A DNA stretch of 64,000 bases from Streptomyces sp. NBC_01429 (GTDB lineage: Bacteria; Actinomycetota; Actinomycetes; Streptomycetales; Streptomycetaceae): assembly GCF_036231945.1 (NCBI RefSeq), contig NZ_CP109599.1, positions 7,963,501 through 8,027,500 on the forward strand, written 5' to 3'. Shown piece after piece: positions 27,729 to 35,301 of this stretch; position 1 is the first letter of the stretch; each line of letters opens with the position of its first letter. The translations under genes were made by a program, and so were the position numbers. The notes below the pieces were generated by a model. The model was not told the origin of the DNA. It was given only the letters and a program-made list of their open reading frames with translations, and searched no databases.

Positions 27729-27808
27729 GCTTTCACCTGGAGCACCCCACCGCGCCGGAGGGTTGCCGGTCAGCAAGCCAGGGCTGGACGCTGACACTCG
27801 ATGCCGAT
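27729..27808 (-). ncRNA. SAM-riboswitch-like element (SAM-I/SAM-IV clan)
   Basis: Read on the minus strand, the segment shows in order GGCATCGAGTGTCAGCG, a CAGCCCTGGCTTGCTGACCG stem, GGCAACCCTCC, GCGCGGTGGGGTGCTCC and AGGTGA. These are the conserved core pieces of streptomycete SAM-responsive riboswitches as I know them. P1-type ends (GGC and GCC) can pair, though weakly. It lies about 70 bases upstream of the leader peptide. It would lower expression of the importer operon when S-adenosylmethionine is high. Confidence 0.7.
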
Positions 27809-27999
27809 CGTGATCGTACGGAGCGGCGCCGTAAAACGTCAATGCCCCGTTACGGGTGCCGGGCGGGCGGGACCGGGCCGCACAGCGTCAGCGCGACGGC
27901 GCTCCCGCCGGTCCACCGGAGGAACTCCCGCCGGTTCGCCGGAGGAAGGGGACCAGGGCCCGTCGCCCACGCTCGGGACGGGCACCTGACCCCGGGGAC
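27809..27999 (-). other. Spacer with a Tat-signal-like relic
   Basis: Between the riboswitch-like element and the GST gene's end, the minus strand contains an open stretch reading NRREFLRWTGGSAVALTLCG, a good twin-arginine signal, which ends at TAA after about 30 residues. No start codon or mature protein follows. It is probably the remnant of an exported enzyme gene. Confidence 0.35.
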
Positions 28000-28782
28000 T
28001 CAGGCCGCGTCGGGCGCCGCGTCGGCCCTGCCCCGGAAGGCGGGGTGCTCGCCGAGGCGACGTACGTAGTCCCGGAGCAGGGGGTACGGACGGAGAGTGT
28101 TGCCCGGGCCGAGATGGACGAGCGCCACCCACAGGTCCACGTCCGCGGCCGTCAGCTCCTCGCCCAGCGCGTACGGGCGGCAGGCGAGGTGACGGTCCAG
28201 CAGCTGAAGCGCCGCCGATCGTCCCGAAGGCTGCGCGGCCGGGGTGACGTCCCGGTCCAGCAGGTCGCGGAGGGCGTCGATGTCGGAGGCGAGAACCGGC
28301 GGGTTGAGGTCGGAGGAGCGGGCACCGTCGTGGCCGGAGAGCAGGCCCGCCAGGCCGCGGAGGATGTCGGGGGTGTGGTCACTGACGATGCGTCCGCTCC
28401 AGCGGTCGCGCAGCGCGGGCACCGTCAGCGGCCCGTCGTAATGGTGCACCGTGGCCTCGTACGCGTTGCGCAGTGAGGCGAAGCCGTCCGGCGTCCCGGC
28501 GGGATGGGTCAGGAGCGTCGTGGCGACCGAGCCCTTGAGGCCGAGCAGGTCGAGGGTGATCGAGATGCGCAGCGAACGGGGACAACTCGCCGACAGATAG
28601 AGGTCATAGCGGTGCGGTGCCGGGTAGAAGCCGCCGGCCAGGCCGACGCCGATCCGGCTGTGGACGCGGTGCGGACGGGGGGACCCCGTGGTCGTCCTGG
28701 GGCGGAGCCCCGAGGGGAACGGACTCTGGTGACAGCCGACGGACGTGGCTGTGCTGGAGATGCGCATAGCTGTCTCGGGCAT
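28000..28782 (-). CDS. Glutathione S-transferase-fold protein, glutathionyl-hydroquinone-reductase-like
   Basis: A 260-residue protein of the omega-like GST group. The catalytic cysteine is expected in YLSASCPRSLRI, the place of the CPWAHR motif of YqjG/ECM4 enzymes, and the C-terminal helical domain contains SDHTPDILRGLAGLLSGHD and LGEELTAADVDLWVALVHLG. In mycothiol-using bacteria these proteins probably act on mycothiol conjugates. About 110 bases upstream lies a second leader-type peptide and, further up, a degenerate riboswitch-like element, so sulfur-dependent control is likely. The first 45 residues contain an extension whose start is uncertain. Confidence 0.7.
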   Translation of the reverse strand: MPETAMRISSTATSVGCHQSPFPSGLRPRTTTGSPRPHRVHSRIGVGLAGGFYPAPHRYDLYLSASCPRSLRISITLDLLGLKGSVATTLLTHPAGTPDGFASLRNAYEATVHHYDGPLTVPALRDRWSGRIVSDHTPDILRGLAGLLSGHDGARSSDLNPPVLASDIDALRDLLDRDVTPAAQPSGRSAALQLLDRHLACRPYALGEELTAADVDLWVALVHLGPGNTLRPYPLLRDYVRRLGEHPAFRGRADAAPDAA

Positions 28783-28893
28783 GACTCTCCCTTGGGGAAC
28801 GAGGAGGCCACCGCCGCCTTGTGGGCACCAGCGGCCGAATGCGGAGCGACTGCGCTCTTCCGCACGGTCCGGATCGCACGGACCGCCGACGGA

Positions 28894-28959
28894 TCAGTAA
28901 GCGCTGGAGACACGCAACAGATCGATGTGCAGGCGCCTCGTCAAGCCGTTCCTGGGCAT
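28894..28959 (-). CDS. Leader peptide upstream of the GST gene
   Basis: A 21-codon frame with GGAGG upstream. Its end, TRRLHIDLLRVSSAY, follows the RRHxDLxRxxSA pattern of Streptomyces leader peptides but ends in Tyr instead of Leu-Cys-Arg. The stop lies about 110 bases before the GST start. The lost cysteine may mean it no longer senses cysteine. Confidence 0.6.
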   Translation of the reverse strand: MPRNGLTRRLHIDLLRVSSAY

Positions 28960-29027
28960 TGCCACCCGTCTTACCTCCGGGGCCCGCGAGACGCGAGACC
29001 ACGCTTGCCCCGCCGCGCCGGCGGGAC

Positions 29028-29100
29028 CTGGTCGTCACCCGGAGCACCCCGTCGCGGTGGAAGGGTTGCCTGTCGGCGGGCCGGGGCCGATGACCACATG
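29028..29100 (-). ncRNA. Partial SAM-riboswitch-like element
   Basis: On the minus strand GTGGTCATC, GACAGGCAACCCTTCC, GCGACGGGGTGCTCC and GGGTGACGACC appear in the same order and spacing as in the element at 27729, and the ends can form a P1-type stem. The GAGTGnCAGCG segment is missing, so the P2 part is shortened. It may be a degenerate or divergent SAM-clan riboswitch controlling the leader peptide and GST gene. Confidence 0.5.
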
Positions 29101-29613
29101 AGCGGGCGTACCCGCGCCGTGGCGCTGACAATCGTGACCGTCCACATCAGTCTCGGTGCACTGCGTGACGGCGTCAAGAAAGCCGAGCGTGCGGTCTCAC
29201 CTGATGGTCACTCGCATTGACTTCCTTTTCGGGACATGCCTAACGTGCGGCGCACAGCGAGGGCCCCGGGGGCCGGAGAAGTGATGGTGACAGCGATGTA
29301 CGCAGCTGACGGGACGGCCGCACGGCGGCGCCCCGGCCGCGTCCTGCCGCGCGCGGACCACTCCGTCGCCCCGCTGCGCGTCAACGGCACGCCGTGCGCG
29401 GCCGCTTGTCGCGCCCTCTGTCGAGGCTGACGGCTCTCCGAGTCTTTGACGACCACCGCTGTCGCGGTGTGCCCTCTGTCGCGCCATCTCCGTCCCCGCC
29501 CCCGTCCCGTGTCCCGCGGGTACTTGTGCGTCACCTCGTGCTGATCCGTTTCCGCTCGGCGCGGTGCCGCAGCCCGCCGCGGTCCGGGGCGTCCGAATCC
29601 GCTGGAGCCCCCC
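29101..29613 (+). other. Intergenic stretch with small Cys-rich frames
   Basis: No full gene is recognised. A 40-codon frame begins at 29098 (MSGRTRAVALTIVTVHISLG). A frame ending at 29430 closes with TPCAAACRALCRG before the stop, and at 29528-29572 a plus-strand run reads VRHLVLIRFRSARCR, close to the leader-peptide consensus but without a stop. These look like decaying leader peptides ahead of the permease fragment. Confidence 0.35.
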
Positions 29614-29883
29614 ATGAGTGAATCTCCCGGCATCGCCGCGTCCTCCGGGCCGGTACCGCCCGCCTTGACCATTTCCCGCCCCGCCGCGCCGAGCTTCCCG
29701 GGGGCGCGGCGAGCCCTTCCGTTCCGGCGCCCCGGTCGTGGGATCAGCACGGTCGTCGTGCTCGCGTTCGTGCTGCTCGCCCGGATCGCCCACGGACTGG
29801 TGACCAACCCCTGGGACCGGTTCCCGTACTGGTTCCTGCGCCCGACGATCCTCGACGGCCCGCTCACCGAGCGGAAGGACTGA
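29614..29883 (+). pseudogene. N-terminal fragment of a polar amino-acid (cystine-type) ABC permease
   Basis: The 89-codon frame contains one membrane helix (ISTVVVLAFVLLARIAHGLV) followed by TNPWDRFPYWFLRPTILDGP. This resembles the N-terminus of amino-acid ABC permeases, which continue LLTTL and four more helices. Here it ends in a stop shortly after ILDG. It is probably a truncated permease gene. The call from this short stretch is tentative. Confidence 0.5.
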
Positions 29884-29978
29884 CGCCCGCCTCGGCCCCG
29901 GCCCCGACGGAGGAACCGGGCCGCCGCGCGATGCCCGTACGGCTGACGTGGCGGCCCGCCCTGACCTACGATCGGTAC

Positions 29979-30044
29979 GTGGTCGCCGACAGCCGATCCT
30001 CCGCCGCGTGCCGCCTTGTGCCGTACGACCGCTGTTGTTGTTGA
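29979..30044 (+). CDS. Leader peptide ending in three cysteines
   Basis: A 21-codon frame from GTG whose last four residues are R-C-C-C immediately before TGA, each cysteine encoded by TGT although TGC is the preferred codon in this GC-rich genome. Consecutive cysteine codons at the end of a short upstream frame are the hallmark of the cysteine attenuators described in mycobacteria. It lies 227 bases before the sulfite-oxidase relic on the same strand. No clear ribosome site precedes the GTG, so it may be leaderless. Confidence 0.6.
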   Translation: MVADSRSSAACRLVPYDRCCC

Positions 30045-30271
30045 CCTGCTGACCCGTTGACCCGATGAGCTTCGGTTCGGCGACGAGCCGATCCGCTCGC
30101 CCCGCGTCCCGCGCGCCCCGCCGACCGGGCGGATCACCCGATCGCCCACCTCCCGCCGGCCTTGGCCCACCGCCCCGCGGTTCCGGCCGCCGACCGTGCC
30201 CGTACATACCTCCGTACGGCACCGGTGGCGGGCTCCGTTCTGTCCCCCCACTCTCCAGGGAGCAGCCGCCC

Positions 30272-30640
30272 ATGCGCACCGACGAGTCCACGTACGACCG
30301 ACGCCGCCTGCGCCAATGGCTGGCCGGTGAGGCCAGAGCCGAGGGGGTGTCCCGGCGCGATCTGCTGCGGCTGGCCGCCGCTGCGGGCGTGCTGACGAGG
30401 CTGACCGGCCGGCCCGACCGCGCGGCGGCGGACACCCCCGCGCCCGGCTCCGGGATCGTCAAGCCGCTGCCGCCGGAGCTGTTCACGATCCGGGGCACCA
30501 ACGCCGAGACCAACTGGACCGCGCTGCGCGGTACGGGATTCCACACGCCGGTGGACCGGTTCTTCGTGCGCAACCACACCTCGACCCCGCGCCTGGACGC
30601 GGCCGACTGGCGGCTCATGGTCCCGGCGCAGGTTGGGGCG
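30272..30640 (+). pseudogene. Truncated sulfite-oxidase-type molybdopterin enzyme
   Basis: The frame begins with a Tat-like signal (VSRRDLLRLAAAAGVLTRL) and the N-terminal part of the sulfite oxidase family (PLPPELFTIRGTNAETNW, GTGFHTPVDRFFVRNHTSTP). It breaks off at about residue 120 with DWRLMV, exactly where the tail of the AraC-type gene begins on the other strand; the frame then runs on as nonsense to 30718. Intact members have about 400-500 residues including the molybdopterin-binding cysteine, which is absent here. AGGGAG precedes the ATG. Confidence 0.75.
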
Positions 30641-31579
30641 TCAGCTGAACGCGCGGCGGTAGCTGTGCGGACTGACACCGGTCGTCTTCTTGAATCGGTC
30701 GCGAAAGGCGGTGGGTGAGCCGAAGCCGACCTGGGCCCCGATCCGTTCGACGGTGTGGTGGGTGGATTCCAGCAGGTGTTGGGCCTGGCGGACGCGGGCG
30801 CGGTGGAGCCACTGGAGAGGGGTGGTACCGGTCTGTTCCCGGAAGCGGCGTATCAGCGTTCGGGTACTCGTTCCGGCGTGGGCGGCGATGTCCGCGAGGG
30901 TGAGGTCGGCACCGAGATTGTCCTGGAGCCAGGCGAGGAGGGGTTCGAGGGTGCCGCCCCGAGGGGTGGGCGCGTAGTCGTGGACGATGAACTGCGCCTG
31001 CCCGCCCTCGCGTTCCAGGGGCATCACGGACAGCCGGGCGGCGTCGGCGGCGACCGCCGAGCCGTAGTCCTTGCGGATCATGTGCAGGCACAGGTCAAGT
31101 CCGGCGGCGGCGCCGGCCGAGGTGAGGATCTGGCCGTTGTCGACGTAGAGGACGTCCGGGTCGACCGCGACGTCCGGGAAGAGGCCGGCGAGAAGGTCGG
31201 CCGCGATCCAGTGGGTGGTGGCGCGCAGGCCGTCCAGGAGCCCGGTGGCGGCCAGGGGGAAAGTGCCCGAGCAGATGGAGGCGATGCGCGTGCCTGCCTG
31301 GGCGGCGTCCCGCAGCGCGTCGCGGACCGCGGTGCTGAGCGGTGCGGCGGGGCTGGCGGTACCGGGCACGATGATCGTGTCCGCGCCGTCGAGCCCCTCC
31401 AGTCCCCAGGGCGCGCGAAGGGTGAAGGCGCCCGCGTCGGTCTCGGTCTGCTCGGCGCACACGCGGATCTGGTAGCCGGGGCGGCCGTCCGGGAGACGGG
31501 TACGGGTGAAGACCTCGATCGGGGTGGAGAGGTCGAACGGAATGACCTGGTCCAGCGCCAGGACGGCGACGGTATGCAT
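30641..31579 (-). CDS. GlxA-type AraC-family transcriptional regulator
   Basis: A 312-residue protein from ATG at 31579 (MHTVAVLALDQVIPFDLSTP). The N-terminal DJ-1/PfpI-like domain includes the nucleophile-elbow region SICSGTFPLAATGLLDGLRA. The C-terminal AraC double HTH is LTLADIAAHAGTSTRTLIRR and VERIGAQVGFGSPTAFRDRF. A longer start 93 bases upstream lacks support. It faces a DJ-1/PfpI gene across 209 bases and probably regulates that plus-strand operon. Its 3' end truncates the sulfite oxidase relic. Confidence 0.88.
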   Translation of the reverse strand: MHTVAVLALDQVIPFDLSTPIEVFTRTRLPDGRPGYQIRVCAEQTETDAGAFTLRAPWGLEGLDGADTIIVPGTASPAAPLSTAVRDALRDAAQAGTRIASICSGTFPLAATGLLDGLRATTHWIAADLLAGLFPDVAVDPDVLYVDNGQILTSAGAAAGLDLCLHMIRKDYGSAVAADAARLSVMPLEREGGQAQFIVHDYAPTPRGGTLEPLLAWLQDNLGADLTLADIAAHAGTSTRTLIRRFREQTGTTPLQWLHRARVRQAQHLLESTHHTVERIGAQVGFGSPTAFRDRFKKTTGVSPHSYRRAFS

Positions 31580-31788
31580 GACTGGAACGTACCTGTCCAC
31601 CGGGAAACGGTCACGGGGTTCCGGGGCCGGGAATCCGCGATTTTCCCTGGTCGGACGGGCAGTCCCGGACATGGCGTTTTCCCGTTGGAAGGTGTCGGTA
31701 ATGCCTCTGGGAGGCAGGGTGGCGGCCGGTTAGCGTCGTGAGCGAACCCGGCGCCGACCGGGCCGGCCGTACCTGGAGGCCCCTTCCC

Positions 31789-32478
31789 ATGCACGCCCAG
31801 ATCGTCCTGTTCGACGGTTTCGACCCGCTCGACGTCATCGCGCCGTACGAAGTGCTGTACGCGGGAGGTACCGCCTCCGGCGGCCTGGTGAGCGTGGAGC
31901 TCGTCTCCGCCGAAGGGCCGCGCGAGGTGGTCAGTGGCACCGGGGGTCTGGCGCTGCGCGCCACGGCCGCCCTCGAACCCGCACGAGGGGGCCTGGTCCT
32001 GGTACCCGGGGCCTCGGGACGCGTCGGAGAGCCCGGCGAGGTCCCCGACCACGACGCCGGTGCGGGGGAGCCGCAACAGGACGAATTCATCCCCGTGCTG
32101 CTGGGCCGCACTCTGACCACCGAGCTTCCCGCACTGCTGAAGGCGGCGATGGACAGCCCCGACGTGACCGTCGGCGCGGTGTGCGGCGGTTCGCTCGTCC
32201 TGGCCATGGCCGGCCTGCTGGAAGGCCGCCACGCCACCACCCACCACAGGGGACTGGACATGCTCGACGCCACCGGCGCCCACGCCGTGCGTGCCCGCGT
32301 CGTCGACGACGGGGACCTCGTCACCGGCGCCGGTGTCACCTCCGGGCTCGACCTGGGTCTGTACCTCCTGGAGCGCGAGGCCGGCCCACGGATCGCCCAC
32401 GCCGTCGAGGAACTCTTCGCCCACGAGCGCCGCGGCACCGTCTGGCGCGACGAGGGCCCGGCACCCGTCGCCCTCTGA
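31789..32478 (+). CDS. DJ-1/PfpI-family protein
   Basis: A 229-residue protein from the ATG with GGAGG nine bases upstream. The start MHAQIVLFDGFDPLDVIAPY and the nucleophile elbow VGAVCGGSLVLAMAGLLEGR with a Cys, followed by ATTHHRGLDML, are typical of the GATase1-like PfpI group (isonitrile-hydratase-like or regulatory). The C-terminal AraC domain is absent. An Asp/Glu-rich insertion at about 82-100 (VPDHDAGAGEPQQDEF) is unusual. It is first in an apparent operon with three small genes. Confidence 0.82.
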   Translation: MHAQIVLFDGFDPLDVIAPYEVLYAGGTASGGLVSVELVSAEGPREVVSGTGGLALRATAALEPARGGLVLVPGASGRVGEPGEVPDHDAGAGEPQQDEFIPVLLGRTLTTELPALLKAAMDSPDVTVGAVCGGSLVLAMAGLLEGRHATTHHRGLDMLDATGAHAVRARVVDDGDLVTGAGVTSGLDLGLYLLEREAGPRIAHAVEELFAHERRGTVWRDEGPAPVAL

Positions 32479-32537
32479 CCACACCGTCCTCGCCCGCACA
32501 CCTGTAGCGCGCACCACACCCGTGAGGAAGAACGAAC

Positions 32538-32858
32538 ATGCCCGTCGAAGGCACCTGGGACCTGTCCATCTCCACGCCCATCGGCAGGATCAAGGCCGCG
32601 GTCGAACTCCTCCGCACCGAGGGCGCCCTGACCGGGTTGGCCCGCGGCGCGGGAGAGGAAGTGCCGCTCAACGGCCTTGTCCTGGAAGGCGACCGGCTCA
32701 CCTGGAAGCAGGCCATCACCAAACCCGTGCGCCTGAACCTGGCCTTCGACGTGACGGTCGACGGCGACACCCTGGCCGGCACCTCCAAGGCCGGACGCCT
32801 GCCCGCGTCCAAGGTCACCGGCCGACGCCGTACCGTCCGGACGGCCACGGAACACTGA
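32538..32858 (+). CDS. Conserved small protein, function unknown
   Basis: A 106-residue soluble protein beginning MPVEGTWDLSISTPIGRIKA with alternating beta strands (RLNLAFDVTVDGDTLAGTSK), which suggests a small beta-barrel of the lipocalin-like or SRPBCC-unrelated type seen in Streptomyces. GAGGAAGAAC precedes the ATG. It is the second gene of the DJ-1/PfpI operon and three bases ahead of the DUF2269-like gene. Confidence 0.6.
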   Translation: MPVEGTWDLSISTPIGRIKAAVELLRTEGALTGLARGAGEEVPLNGLVLEGDRLTWKQAITKPVRLNLAFDVTVDGDTLAGTSKAGRLPASKVTGRRRTVRTATEH

Positions 32859-32860
32859 CC

Positions 32861-33358
32861 ATGACGAAACTCCTTCTCTCCCTGCACGTCCTGGCCGCAG
32901 TCCTGGCCATCGGTCCGGTGACCGCCGCCGCGAGCATGTTCCCCAAAGCCCTGCGCCGCGCCCACAGCGACCCCGGCGGCGGCGAGGCCCTCACGACCCT
33001 GCGGACGCTGCACCGTATCTGCCGCGTCTACGCGGCCATCGGCCTCGCGGTACCCGTCTTCGGATTCGCCACGGCCGGCAGCCTCGGCGTCCTCGGCAGC
33101 CCATGGCTGATCACCTCGATCATCCTGACCGCCGCGGCCGCCGCCCTGCTGGCCCTGCGGATTCTCCCCACCCAGGACGCGGCCCTCACCGACGCACAAG
33201 CCTCCGGCTCCGGTCTTGGTTCCGACTCCGGCCCTGCCACCGGCTCCGGCCCTGCGGCGGCCGCCCGCCTGGCCATGCTCACCGGCGTCTTCAACCTGCT
33301 GTGGGCCACGGTCACCGTCCTGATGATCATCCGTCCCGGCTCCACCACAGGAGCATGA
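32861..33358 (+). CDS. DUF2269-like four-helix membrane protein
   Basis: A 165-residue integral membrane protein with about four helices (LLLSLHVLAAVLAIGPVTAA, VYAAIGLAVPVFGFATAGSL, WLITSIILTAAAAALLALRI, LAMLTGVFNLLWATVTVLMI), the pattern of the DUF2269 group. A Ser/Gly repeat (SGSGLGSDSGPATGSGP) links helices 3 and 4. It is translationally coupled to the next gene by a four-base overlap. No function is known. Confidence 0.7.
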   Translation: MTKLLLSLHVLAAVLAIGPVTAAASMFPKALRRAHSDPGGGEALTTLRTLHRICRVYAAIGLAVPVFGFATAGSLGVLGSPWLITSIILTAAAAALLALRILPTQDAALTDAQASGSGLGSDSGPATGSGPAAAARLAMLTGVFNLLWATVTVLMIIRPGSTTGA

Positions 33359-33675
33359 CCGTGTCCCTCCGCCCCCTGCGCATCGCCGCACACACCGAAC
33401 TCGTCTCACTGATCATCATGCTCACCAACCTCGCCACCGCCCACCTCGGACCCGTCTCCTCCCTGATGGGACCCACCCACGGCTGCGCCTACCTGTTCGT
33501 CGTCATCGCCACCTGGCGCCTCAAGCCGGCCACGGCCGCCACCAAAGCCGTCGCGGTCATTCCCGGCATCGGCGGTCTTCTGGCACTGCGCGGGCTCCGC
33601 CGGCCCACGGCCCCTTCGGTGAACAACGCGGGGATGCCGATCGGACCCGGACGGCATGGCGGCCGACCGGACTGA
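33355..33675 (+). CDS. DUF3817-like membrane protein
   Basis: A 106-residue protein with three helices: LRPLRIAAHTELVSLIIMLT, the GPTHGCAYLFVVIATW segment typical of DUF3817, and IPGIGGLLALRG. ATGA overlap with the preceding gene indicates coupled translation. It ends the DJ-1/PfpI operon. About 200 bases of apparently non-coding DNA separate it from the convergent RibD-type gene. Confidence 0.7.
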   Translation: MTVSLRPLRIAAHTELVSLIIMLTNLATAHLGPVSSLMGPTHGCAYLFVVIATWRLKPATAATKAVAVIPGIGGLLALRGLRRPTAPSVNNAGMPIGPGRHGGRPD

Positions 33676-33877
33676 GATCGGCCGGCCCGCTGACCGTACG
33701 AGCCCGGACGCGCCCGCGTACGGCGCGGGTGACGACCCTGCCCCGCCGACCAACTGCCCGGGTGACACCTGGGCGCCGCGCGAATTCACGCGCGCGGCAG
33801 CGAGGCAGGGTAGGCAGAGGAGGCAGAGGCACCTCTCAGCAGTCCTCGCGTCCCAGGTCGACCGGACGCCGGCCCTC

Positions 33878-34501
33878 TCAGGCGTGTGCGCCGGCCTCGT
33901 ACGTCCCGTACTGAGGCCGCCCGGTCGGCTCGTACACCTGGGCCACGACTCCGCTCGGTGTCGTCTCGCTGCTCAGCAGGCGCAGCCCGGCCTGAACGCC
34001 GTTGTCCGGGAAGAGCCGCCGGCCACTGCCCACCACCACTGGCGCGACCATCAGCCGCACCTCGTCGATCAGGCCGTCGGCCAGCAGGGACGCGCCGAGG
34101 CGGGCACTGCCGTGGATCTGCAGCTCCCCTCCGGGCTGCCGCTTCAACTCCGCGACCCGAGCCGGTACATCCTCGGAGAGGATCGTGGTCGGCTCCCAGG
34201 CGGCCTCGGTCAGGCTGCGTGAGGCCACGTACTTCGGCAGACCGTTGAGCTTGCTGGCGATCGGGTCGTCCGGGTCGTTCATCTTCGGCCAGTCCCGCGC
34301 GAAGTTGTCATAGGTACGGCGACCGAACAGGAACGCGTCCACCCCACCGATCCAGCCCGTGACGATCCGCATGAACGCGTCGTCGAGGTGCGGGACCAGC
34401 CAGCCGCCCCGGGTGAACCCGTCGCTGGTGTCCTCCTGCGGGGATCCGGGACCCTGCGCCACCCCGTCCAGCGACAGGAACTCCTGTAGAACCAACTTCA
34501 C
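33878..34501 (-). CDS. Dihydrofolate-reductase-family protein (RibD C-terminal type)
   Basis: A 207-residue protein from GTG at 34501, with AGGAAAGG upstream. It shows the family start KLVLQEFLSLDGVAQGPGSP, the DAFLFGRRTYDNFARDWP helix, KYVASRSL, LQIHGSARLGASLLADGLID and the C-terminal RLMVAPVVVGSGRRLF. Such proteins are NADPH-dependent reductases related to RibD; those outside the riboflavin operon have unknown substrates. It lies beside, and is separated by about 140 bases from, the PadR regulator gene. Confidence 0.85.
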   Translation of the reverse strand: MKLVLQEFLSLDGVAQGPGSPQEDTSDGFTRGGWLVPHLDDAFMRIVTGWIGGVDAFLFGRRTYDNFARDWPKMNDPDDPIASKLNGLPKYVASRSLTEAAWEPTTILSEDVPARVAELKRQPGGELQIHGSARLGASLLADGLIDEVRLMVAPVVVGSGRRLFPDNGVQAGLRLLSSETTPSGVVAQVYEPTGRPQYGTYEAGAHA

Positions 34502-34645
34502 AGCGCACTGCCTTTCCTCGGCCCCGAGCCGCCTGTCGGCCCGGCCCAGTGGAGACCGCCCGATCCACGAAAACTCATCGGTCGGAGTCGCCCGCACCCG
34601 AGCCCATCGGTCCGGCTGTCGCCCGGGGCCGCGTGGCGCGGCTAT

Positions 34646-35215
34646 TCACCGCTCGGCACGAGTCGACTGTCTTTCCGTGAGAACGGCCCCGATGCGCAGG
34701 CACCAGTCCCGGTGCTCCTGCTCGAAGGCCAGGCCGCGCAGACAGGTCAGGTACGGCCCGATCCGCTCGCCCCGGCGCAGGAACTCCTCCTCGTCCCTGT
34801 CGCCGCGCAGCCGTATCAGAAGCTTGCCGAGAAGCTCGATCTTGGCTTCGGCCGCGGCCGCTCGCTCTTCGAGCTGTTCGATCACCGGTGCGGTGCCGAT
34901 GCGGTCGGCGGCCTGGACTTTGACCAGCAGATCGTCGCGGATGAACGAGGGCTTCGATACGGCGGCGGCGAACTTCTCCAGCTCGGCGCGACCGGCGTCG
35001 GTGACCTGGAACAGACGTTTGTTGGGCCGGGTCTCCTGGACCACCTGCCGACCCGCGACCAGTCCTTCTTTCTCCAGCTTGGTCAGCTCGGCGTACAGCT
35101 GCTGGGGCAGGGCGTGCCAGAAGTTCGCGACGCCGACGTCGAACGCCTTCGCCAGCTGGTATCCGCTGTACTCGCCGTCCAGGAGCGCCGCCAGCACGGC
35201 ATGTCGCAAGGCCAT
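34646..35215 (-). CDS. PadR-family transcriptional regulator with Vir_act_alpha_C domain
   Basis: A 189-residue protein from ATG 35215 (AAGGGAAGGGG upstream). The winged HTH covers about residues 1-90 (MALRHAVLAALLDGEYSGYQ, GVANFWHALPQQLYAELTKL, LVAGRQVVQETRPNKRLFQV). The C-terminal part (AAAAEAKIELLGKLLIRLRG and LAFEQEHRDWCLRIGAVL) is a long helical dimerisation region. It faces a SnoaL-like gene over a strong palindrome and probably represses both. Confidence 0.88.
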   Translation of the reverse strand: MALRHAVLAALLDGEYSGYQLAKAFDVGVANFWHALPQQLYAELTKLEKEGLVAGRQVVQETRPNKRLFQVTDAGRAELEKFAAAVSKPSFIRDDLLVKVQAADRIGTAPVIEQLEERAAAAEAKIELLGKLLIRLRGDRDEEEFLRRGERIGPYLTCLRGLAFEQEHRDWCLRIGAVLTERQSTRAER

Positions 35216-35253
35216 CGAAGCAACCCCTTCCCTTTCCTCGTCCGCCCCTGCAT

Positions 35254-35291
35254 CATACTCAAGAAAATGATTAGTCACATTCTTGAGTATG
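35254..35291. promoter_or_regulatory. Operator palindrome between padR-type and SnoaL-type genes
   Basis: CATACTCAAGAA (35254-35265) and TTCTTGAGTATG (35280-35291) are perfect 12-bp inverted arms separated by 14 bases, in an AT-rich patch within high-GC DNA. It sits immediately before the ribosome site of the SnoaL-like gene and in the PadR leader, as expected for an autorepressed PadR site. Confidence 0.7.
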
Positions 35292-35301
35292 AGGAGGGGT
35301 T

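Noticed and set aside
29679..30678. Minus-strand frame of several hundred codons across the Cys leader and sulfite oxidase start
   Set aside because: Arg/Gly/Pro-rich, no start signal and no homology to a family I know, while the plus strand has a clear Tat signal and sulfite oxidase motifs.
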